DNA of 64,000 nt, taken from contig CAXIWW010000817.1 in assembly GCA_964036315.1 (NCBI GenBank), forward strand, positions 1,895,501 through 1,959,500. The letters are read 5' to 3'. Numbering within the stretch: the stretch's first letter is position 1; each line of letters begins with the position of its first letter. A model generated the notes under the pieces. The model was not told where the DNA came from. It saw nothing but the letters and a program-made list of their open reading frames with translations, and made no database searches. Shown piece by piece: positions 50,601-60,400 of the stretch. The DNA comes from Acanthosepion esculentum. Its lineage: Eukaryota > Mollusca > Cephalopoda > Sepiida > Sepiidae. A program made the translations under genes and the position numbers.

Positions 50601-52645
50601 GCACCACAGTGCCAACTAGTCCTAGGTATGACTATAAACTACATCTGACAGCAAGGCTTCTGATCACAAAGGGTCCCAACTATGAGCAAATAGTGACCCC
50701 CCACTAAAAAAAAACTCTATGAAAGTATAAAAATACATGTTTATATAAAAACTTGCGAACAGCACCAGTTGATAGCAAAAGTGCCAACAGCTGATAGCAA
50801 AAGTGCCAAAAGCTGATAGCAAAAGTGCCAACGGCTGATAGCAAAAGTGCCAACAGCTGATAGCAAAAGTGACAACAGCTGATAGCAAAAGTGCCAACAG
50901 CACGACAGTGCCAACTAGTCCTGGGTATGACTATAAACTACATCTGACAGCAAGGCTTCTGATCACAAAGGGTCCCAGCTATGAGCAAATAGTGACCCCC
51001 CACTAAAAAAAAACACTCTGAAAGTATAAAAATACATGTTTATATAAGAACTTGCGAACAACACCAGTTGATAGCAAAAGTGCCAACAGCACCACAGCTG
51101 ATAGGAAAAGTGCCAACAGCTGATAGCAAAAGTGCCAACAGCTGATAGCAAAAGTGCCAACAGCTGATAGCAAAAGTGCCAACAGCTGATAGCAAAAGTG
51201 CAAACAGCACCACACTGCCAACTAGTCATAGGTATGACTATAAACTACATCTGACAGCAAGGCTTCTGATCACAAAGTGTCCCAGCTATGAGCAAATAGT
51301 GACCCCCCATTTAAAAAAAAAAACAATGTGAAAGTATAAAAATACATGTTTATATAAAAACATGCGAACAACACCAGTTGATAGCAAAAGTGCCAAAAGC
51401 ACCACAGCTGATAGCAAAAGTGCCAACAGCTGATGGCAAAAGTGCCAACAGCTGATAGCAAAAGTGCCGAAAAGCTGATAGCAAAAGTGCCAACAGCACC
51501 ACAGTGCGAACGATTCCTAGGTATGACTATAAACTACATCTGACAGCAAGACTTCTGATCACAAAGGGTCCCAGCTATGAGCAAATAGTGACCCCCCACT
51601 AAAAAACAAAAACGTTATGAAAGTATAAAAATACATATTTATATAAAAACTTGCGAACAACACCAGTTGATAGCAAAAGTGCCAAAATCACCAGAGCTGA
51701 TTACAAAAGTGCCAACAGCTGATAGCAAACGTGCCAACAGCTGATAGCAAAAGTGCCAACATCTGATAGCAAACGTGCCAACAGCTGATAGCAAAATTGC
51801 CAACAGCACCACATTGCCAACTAGTCCTAGGTATGACTATAAACTACATCTGACAGCAAGGCTTCTGATCACAAATGTTCCCAGCTATGAGCAAATAGTG
51901 ACCCCCCACTAAAAAAAAACACTATGAAAGTATAAAAAAACATGTTTATATAAAAACTTGCGAACAACACCAGTTGATAGCAAAAGTGCCAACAGCACCA
52001 CAGCTGATAGCAAAAGTGCCAACAGCTGATAGCAAAAGTGCCAACAGCTGATACCAAAAGTGCCAAAAGCAGATAGCAAAAGTGCCAAAAGCTCATAGCA
52101 AAAGTGCCAACAGCTGATAGCAAAAGTGCCAACAGATGATAACAAAAGTGCCAACAGCTGATAGTAAAAGTGCCAACAGCTGATAGCAAAAGTGCCAAAA
52201 GCTGATAGCAAAAGTGCCAACAGCTGATTGCAAAAGTGCCAACAGCTGGTAGCATAATTGCCAACAGCACCACATTGCAAATTAGTCCTAGGTATGACTA
52301 TAAACTACATCTGAAAGCAAGGCTTCTGATCACAAAGGGTCCCAGCTATGAGCAAATAGTGACCCCCCACTAAAAAAACACTATGAATGTATAAAAATAC
52401 ACGTTTATATAAAAACTTGCGAACAACACCAGTTGATAGCAAAAGTTCCACCAGCACCACAGTGCCAACTAGTCCTAGGTATGACTATAAACTACATCTG
52501 ACAGCAAGGCTTCTGATCACAAAGGGTCCCAGCTATGAGTAAATAGTGACCATCCAATAAAAAAAAAATCACTATGAATGTATAAAAATACATGTTTATA
52601 TAAAAACTTGCGAACAACACCAGATGATAGCAAAAGTGCCAACAG
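47489..52645 (+). repeat. Satellite block F2, forward orientation, 16 units
   Basis: Forward-oriented units have body anchors at 47842, 48149, 48436, 48742, 49004, 49356, 49596, 49860, 50100, 50627, 50926, 51233, 51522, 51832, 52293 and 52480. Mean spacing is about 309 bp, the shortest of the four blocks. The interval 52293-52480 (187 bp) is a minimal one-22-mer unit. The first full unit after the left switch (bodies at 47842 and 48149) carries an unusual number of substitutions. Rare variants link this block to F1: a TCACCAGAGCTGATTAC array variant near 51,684 and a GATGATACCAAAAGAGCC variant at about 50,469. Confidence 0.96.
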
Positions 52646-52695
52646 TGTTGTTCGCAAGTTTTTATATAAACATGTATTTTTATACATTCATAGTG
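52570..52695. repeat. Perfect 51-bp inverted repeat with 24-nt spacer at the F2/R2 switch
   Basis: The left arm 52570-52620 (starts CACTATGAATG, ends GCGAACAACAC) is the exact reverse complement of the right arm 52645-52695. The 24-nt spacer is 52621-52644. Beyond the perfect arms the homology continues with mismatches through the two flanking bodies (anchors 52480 and 52777). The switch falls at the end of a body on both sides, and only one base (G at 52645) could belong to either side. Confidence 0.93.
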
Positions 52696-53611
52696 TTTTT
52701 TTTTAGTGGGGGTCACTATTTGCTCATAGCTGGGACACTTTGTGATCAGAATCCTTGCTGTCAGATGTAGTTTATAGTCATACCTAGGACTAGTTGGCAC
52801 TGTGGTGCTGTTGGCACTTCTGCTATCAGCTGTTGGCACTTTTGCTATCAGCTGTTGGCACTTTTGCTATCAGCAGTGGTGCTGTTGGCACTTTTGCTAT
52901 CGACTGGTGTTGTTGGCAAGTTTTTATATAAACATGTATTTTTATACATTCATACTGTTTTTTTTATAGTGGGGATCACTATTTTCTCATAGCTGGGACC
53001 CTTTGTGATCAGAAGCCTTGCTGTCAGATGTAGTTTATAGTCATACCTAGGACTAGTTGGCACTGTGGTGCTGTTGGCACTTTTGCTATCAGCTGTTGGC
53101 ACTTTTGCTATCAGCTGTTGGCACTTTTGCTATCAGCTTTTCGCACATTTGTTATCAGCTGTTGGCACTTTTGCTATCAGCTGTTGGCACATTTGCTATC
53201 AGCTGATGGCACTTTTGCTATCAGCTTTTGGCACTTTTGGTATAAGCTGTTGGCACTTTTGCTATCAGCTGTTGGCACTTTTGCTATCAGCTGTTGGCAC
53301 TTTTGCTATCAGTTGTTGGCACTTTTGGTATAATTTGTTGGCTTTTTTGCTATCATCTGTTGGCACTTTTGCTATCAGCTTTTGGCACTTTTGCTATCAG
53401 CTGTTGGCACTTTTGCTATCAGCTGTTGGCACTTTTGCTATCAGCTGTGGTGCTGTTGGCACTTTTGCTATCAACTGGTGTTGTTCGCAAGTTTTTATTT
53501 TAAACATGTATTTTTATACATTCATAGTGTTTTTTTTTAGTGGGGGGTCACTATTTGCTCATAGCTGGGACCCTTTGTGATCAGAAGCCTTGCTGTCAGA
53601 TGTAGTTTATA

Positions 53612-54487
53612 GTCATACCTAGGACTAGTTGGCAATGTGGTGCTGTTGGCACTTTTGCTATCAGCTGTTTGCACTTTTGCTATCAGCTGTTGGTATTTTG
53701 CTATCAGCTATTCGCACTTTTGCTATCAGCTTTTGGAACTTTTCGTATCAGCTCTTGGCAATTTTGCTATCAGCTGTTGGCATTTTGCTATCAGCAGTTG
53801 GCACTTTTGCTATCAGCTTTTGCATTTTTCTATCAGCTGTTGGCACTTTTTCTATCGGCTGTTGGCACTTTTGCTATCAGCTGTTGGCACTTTTGCTATC
53901 AGCTGTTGGCACTTTTGCTATCAGCTGTTGGTATTTTGCTATCAGCTGTTGGCACTTTTGCTATCAGATTTTGGCACTTATTGGTATCAGCTGTTGGCAC
54001 TTTTGCCATCAGCTGTTGGCACTTTTGCTATCAGCAGTTGGCACTTTTGCTATCAGCTGTTGGCACTTTTGGTATCATCTGTTGGCATTTTTGCTATCAG
54101 TTGTTGGCACTTATGCTATCAGCTGTTGGCACTTTCGGTATCAGCTGTTGGCACTTTTGCTATCAGCTGTTGGCATTTTTGCTATCAGCTGTTGGCACTC
54201 TTAGTATTATCTGTTGGCACTTTTGCTATGAGCTGTTGGCACTTTTGCTATCAGCTTTTGGCACTTTTGGTATCAGCTGTTGGCACTTTTGCTAACAGCT
54301 GTTGGCACGTTTGCTATCAGCTCTGGTGCTGTTGGCACTTTTGCTATCAACTGGTGTTGTTCGCAAGTTTTTATATAAATATGTATTTTTATACTTTCAT
54401 AGTGTTTTTTTTTAGTGGGGGGTCACTATTTGCACATAGCTGGGACCCTTTGTGATCAGAAGCCTTGCTGTCAGATGTAGTTCATAG
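53612..54487 (-). repeat. Longest 22-mer array in the window (about 30 copies)
   Basis: The interval between body anchors is 875 bp, which corresponds to about 31 22-mers by the 197+22n rule. The array is rich in length variants, such as TTGGTATTTTGCTATC and TTTTGCATTTTTC copies that are 1-2 bp short, and in substitutions (GGTATC, TTCG). An apparent 272-codon open frame on the + strand (53637-54455) lies inside it and is explained by the absence of stop codons in the repeat itself. Confidence 0.9.
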
Positions 54488-57400
54488 TCATACCTAGGAC
54501 TAGTTGGCACTGTGGTGCTGTTGGCACTTTTTCTATCAGCTGTTCGCACTTTTGCTATCAGCTGTTCGCACTTTTGCTATCAGCTGTTGGCACTTTTGCT
54601 ATCAGCTTTTGGCACTTTTCGTATCAGCTGTTGGCACTTTTGCTATCAGCTGTTGGCAATTTTGCTATAAGCAGTTGGCACTTTTGCTATCAGCTGTTGG
54701 CACTTTTCCTATAAGCTGTTGGCACTTTTGCTATCAGCTGTTGGCACTTTTGCTATCAGCTTTTGGCACTTTTGGTATCAGCTGTTGGCACTTTTGCTAT
54801 CAGCTGTTGGCACTTTTGCTATCAGCTTTTGGCACTTTTTCTATCAGCTGTTGGCACTTTTTCTATCAGCTGTTGGCACTTTTGCTATCAGCTGTTGGCA
54901 TTTTGCTATCAGCTCTTGGCACTTTCGCTATCAGCTGTTGGCACATTTGCTATCATCATTTGTTGTTTGCAAGTTTTTATATAAACATGTTTTTTTATAC
55001 TTTCATAGTGTTTTTTTTTAGTGGGGGGTCACTATTTGCTCATAGCTTGGACCCTCTGTGATCAGAAGCCTTGCTGTCAGATGTAGTTTATAGTCAAACC
55101 TAGGACTATTTGGCACTGCGGTGGTGTTGGCACTTTTGCTATCAGCTGCTGGCACCTTCGCTATCAGCTGTTGGCACCTTTGCTATCAGCTGTTGTCACT
55201 TTTGCTATCAGTTGTTGGTACTTTTGCTATCAGCTCTTGGCACTTTTGCTATCAGCTGTTGGCACTTTTGCTATCAGCAGTTGGCACTTTTGCTATCAGC
55301 TGTGGTGCTGTTGGCACTTTTGCTATCAAATGGTGTTGTTCGCAAGTTTTTATATAAACATGTATATTTATACATTCATAGTGTTTTTTTTTAGTGGGGG
55401 GTCACTATTTGCTCATAGCTTGGACCCTTTGTGATCAGAAGCCTTGCTGTCAGATGTAGATTATACTCATACCTAGGACTAGTTGGCAATGTGGTGCTGT
55501 TTGCACTTTTGCTATCAGCTGTTGTCACTTTTGCTATCAGCTGTTGTCACTTTTGCTATCAGCTGTTGGCACTTTTGCTATCAGCTGTTGGCACTTTTGC
55601 TATCATCTGTTGGCACGTTTGGTATCATCTGTTGGCACTTTTGCTATCAGCTGTTGGCACTTTTGCTATCAGCTTTTGGCACTTTTGCTATCAGCTGTTG
55701 GCACTTTTGCTATCTGCTGTTGGCACTTTTGCTATCAGGTGTGGCGCTGTTGGCACCTTTGCTATCAACTGGTGTAGTTCGCAAGTTTTTATATAAACAT
55801 GTATTTTTATACATTCATAGTGTTTTTTTTTATTGGGGGGTCACTATTTGCTCATAGCTGGGACCCTTTGTGATCAGAAGCCTTGCTGTTAGATGTAGTT
55901 TATAGTCATACCTAGGATTAGTTGGCAATGTGGTGCTGTTGGCACTTTTGCTATCAGATGTTGGCACTTTTGCTATCAGCTGTTGGCACTTTTGCTATCA
56001 GCTGTTGGTATTTTGATATCAGCTGTTGGCACTTTTGCTATCAGCTTTTGGCACTTTTGGTATCAGCTGTTGGCACTTTTGCCATGAGCTGTTGGCACTT
56101 TTGCTATCAGCTGTTGGCAATTTTGGTATCATCTGTTGGCATTTTTGGTATCAGCTGTTGGCACTTTTGCTATCAGCTGTTGGCACTTTTGGTGTCAGCT
56201 GTTGGGACTTTTGCTATCAGCTGTTGGCACTTTTGCTATCAGCTGTTGGCACGTTTGGTATCATCTGTTGACACTTTTGCTATCAGCTGTTGGCACTTTT
56301 GCTATCAGCTTTTGGCACTTTTGGTATCAGCTGTTGGCACTTTTGCTATCAGCTGTTGGCACTTTTGCTATCAGGTCTGGTGCTGTTGGCACTTTTGCTA
56401 TCAACTGGTGTTGTTCGCAAGTTTTTATATTAACATGTTTTTTATACTTTCATAATGTTTTTTTTTAGTGGGGTGTCACTGTTTGCACATAGCTGGGACC
56501 CTTTGTGATCAGAAGCCTTGCTGTCAGATGTAGTTTATAATCATACCTAGGACTAGTTGGCACTGTGGTGCTGTTGGCACCTTTGCTATCAGATGTTGGC
56601 ACTTTTGCTATCAGCTGTTGGCACTTTTGCTATCAGCTGTTGGCACTTTTGCTATCAGCTGTGGTGTTGTTGGCACTTTTGCTATCAACTGGTGTTGTTT
56701 GCAAGTTTTTATATAAACATGTGTTTTTATACTTTCATAATGTTTTTTTTTAGTGGGGGGTCACTATTTGCTCATAGCTGGGACCCTTTGTGATCAGAAG
56801 CCTTGCTGTCAGATGTAGTTCATAGTCATACCTAGGACTAGTTGGCACTTTGGTGCTGTTGGCACTTTTTCTATCAGCTGTTGGCACTTTTGCTATCAGC
56901 TGTTGGCACTTTTGCTATCCGCTGTTGGCACTTTTGCTATCAGCTGTTGGCACTTTTGGTATCATCTGTTGACACTTTTGCTATCAGCTGTTGGCACTTT
57001 TGCTATCAGCTTTTGGAACATTTGCTATCAGCTGTTGGCACTTTTGCTATCAGCTGTTGGCACTTTTGCTATCAGCTGTGGTGCTATCAACTGGTTTTGT
57101 TCGCAATTTTTTATATAAACATGTATTTTTATACATTCATAGTGTTTTTTTTTAAGTGGGGGGTCACTATTTGCTCATAGCTGGGACCCTTTGTGATCAG
57201 AAGCCTTGCTGTCAGATGTAGTTTATAGTCATACCTAGGACTAGTTGGCAATGTGGTGCTGTTGGCGCTTTTGCTATCTGCTGTTGGCACTTTTGCTATC
57301 AGCTGTTGGCACTTTTGCTATCAGCTGTTGGCACTTTTGCTATCAGCTGTGGTGCTGTTGGCACTTTTGCTATCAACTGGTGTTGTTCGCAAGTTTTTAT

Positions 57401-60400
57401 ATAAACATATATTTTTATACATTCATAGTGTTTTTTTTTTAGTGGGGGGTCACTATTTGCTCATAGCTGGGACCCTTTGTGATCAGAAGCCTTGCGGTCA
57501 GATGTAGTTTATATTCATACCTAGGACTAGTTGGCACTGCGGTGCTGTTGGCACTTTTGCTATCAGCCGTTGGCACTTTTGCTATCAGCTGTTTGGCACA
57601 TTTGCTATCAGCTGTTGGCACATTTGCTATCAACTGGTGTTGTTCGCAAGTTTTTATATAAACATGTATTTTTATACTTTCATAGTGTTTTTTTTTAGTG
57701 GGGGCTAACTATTTGCTCATAGCTGGGACCCTTTGTGATCAGAAACATTGCTGTCAGATGTAGTTTATAGTCATACCTAGGACTAGTTGGCACTGTGGTG
57801 CTGTTGTCACATTTGCTACCAGCTGTTGGCACTTTTGCTATCAGCTGTTGCACTTTTGCTATCAGCTGTGGTGCTGTTTGCACTTTTGCTATCATCTTTT
57901 GGCACTTTTTCTATCAGCTGTTGGCACTTTTTCTATCATCTGTTGGCACTTTTGCTATCAGCTGTTGGCGTTTTTGCTATCAGCTGTTGGCGTTTTTGCT
58001 ATCAGCTGTGGTGCTGTTTGCACTTTTGCTACCAACTGGTGTTGTTCGCAAGTTTTTATATAAACATGTATTTTTATACTTTCATAGTGTTTTTTTTTTT
58101 AGTGGGGGGTAACTATTTGCTCATAGCTGTGACCCTTTGTGATCAGAAGCGTTGCTGTCAGATGTAGTTTATTATCATGCCTAGGACAAGTTGGCACTGT
58201 GGTGCTGTTGGCACTTTTGCTATCAGCTGTGGTGCTGTTGGCACTTTTGCTATCAACTTGTGTTGTTCGCTAGTTTTTATAAAAACATGTATGTTTATAA
58301 TTTCATAGTGTTTTTTTTTTAGTGTGGGGTCACTATGTGCTCATAGCTTGGACCCTTTTTGATCAGAAGCCTTGCTGTTAGATGTAGTTTATAATCATAC
58401 CTAGGACTAGTTGCCACTGTGGTGCTTTTGGCACTTTTGCTATCAGCTGTTGGCACTTTTGCTATCAGCTGTTGGCACTTCTGCTATCAGCTGTTGGCAC
58501 TTTTGCTATCAGCTGTTGGCACTTTTGCTATCAGCTGTGGTGCTGTTGGCACTTTTGCTATCAACTGGTGCTGTACGCAAGTTTTTATATAAACATGTAT
58601 TTTTATACATTCATAGTGTTTTTTTTTAGTGGGGGTCACTATTTGCTCATAGCTGGGACCCTTTGTGATCAGAAGCCTTGCTGTCAGATATAGTTTATAG
58701 TCATAACTAGGACTAGTTGGCACTGTGGTGCTGTTGGCACTTTTGCTATCAGCTGTTGGCACTTTTGCTATCAGCTGTTGGAACTTTTGCTATCAGCTGT
58801 TGGCACTTTTGCTATCAGCTGTGGTACTGTTGGCACTTTTGCTATCAACTTGTGTTGTTCGCAAGTTTTTATATAAACATGTATTTTTATACATTCATAG
58901 TGTTTTTTCTTAGTGGGGGGTCACTATTTGCTCATAGCTGGGACCCTTTGTCATCAGAATCCTTGCTGTCAGATGTAGTTTATAGTCATACCTAGGACTA
59001 GTTGGCACTGTGGTGCTGTTGGCACTTTGGTATCAGCTGTTGGCACTTGTGCTATCAGCTGTTGGCACTTTTGCTATCAGCTGTTGGCAGTTTTGCTATC
59101 AGCTGTTGGCAGTTTTGCTATCAACGGGTGTTGTTCGCAAGATTTTATAGAAACATGTATTTTGATACTTTCATAGTGTTTTTTTTTTAGTTGGGGGTCA
59201 CTATTTGCTCATAGCTGGGACCCTTTGTGATCAGAAGCCTTGCTGTCAGATGTAGTTTATAGTCATACCTAGGACTAGTTGGCACTTTTGCTATCAGCTG
59301 TTGGCACTTTTGCTATCAGCTGTTGGCACTTTTGCCATCAGCTGTTTGCACTTTTGCTATAAGCTGTTGGCACTTTTGCTATCAGCTGTAGGCATTTTGC
59401 CTATCAGCTGTTGGCTCTTTTGCTATCAGCTGTGGTGCTGTTGGCACTTTTGCTATCAGCTGTTGGCACTTTTGCTATCAGCTGTTGGCACTTTTTGTAT
59501 AATCTGTTGGCACTTTTGCTATCAGCTGTTGGCACTTTTACTATCAGCTGTTGGCACTTTTGCTATCAGCTTTTGGCACTTTTGCTATCAGCTGTTGGCA
59601 CTTGTGATATCAGCCTTTGGCACTTTTGCTATCAGCTGTTGGCACTTTTGCTATCAGCTTTTGGCTCTTTTGGTATCAGCAGTTGGCACTTTTGCGATCA
59701 GCTGTGGTGCTGTTGGCACATTTGCTATCAACTGGTGTTGTTCGCAAGTTTTTATATAAACATGTATTTTTATACTTTCATAGTGTTTTTTTTTTTAGTG
59801 GAGGTTAACTATTTGCTCATACCTGGGACCATTTGTCATCAGAAGCCTTGCTGTCAGATGTAGTTTATAGTCACACCTAGGACTAGTTGGCACTGTGGTG
59901 CTGTTGGCACTTTTGCTATCAGCTTTTGGCACTTTTGCTATTAGCTTGTGGCACTTTTGCTATCAGCTGTTGGCACTTTTGCTATCATCTGTTGGAACTT
60001 TTGCTATCAGCTGTGGTGCTGTTGGCACTTTTGCTATCAACTGGTGTTGTTCGCAAGTTTTTATATAAACATGTATTTTTATACATTCATAATGTTTTTT
60101 TTAGTGAGGTGTCACTATTTGCTCAAAGCTGGGACCCTTTGTGATCAGACGCCTTGCTGTCAGATGTAGATTATAATCATACCTAGGACTATTTGGCAAT
60201 GTGGTGCTTTTGGCACATTTGCTATCAGCTGTTGGCACTTTTGCTATCAGCTGTTGGCACTTTTTCTATCAGCTGTTGGCACTTTTGCTATGAGCTGTTG
60301 GCTGTTATCAGCTGTGGTGCTGTTGGCACTTTTGCTATCAACTGGTGTTTTTCGCAAGTTTTTATATAAACATGTATTTTTATACATTCATAGTGTTTTT

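Noticed and set aside
39880..52700. Orientation switches dismissed as certain assembly artefacts
   Set aside because: Fold-back reads and misassembly are real risks in such arrays. But the three joins differ in structure and microhomology, and the blocks have different array-length statistics and private variants, so I keep them as probable real features pending read support.
53637..54455. Long open frames, up to 272 codons here; others at 24963-25583 (-), 63273-63887 (+), 10267-10815 (-)
   Set aside because: All are made of the 22-mer read through in three phases plus part of the body. They overlap in all three frames of the same strand, recur in nearly every unit with different lengths, and share no conserved start, stop or domain. 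The predicted peptides are low-complexity hydrophobic repeats. They are a by-product of a stop-free repeat strand.
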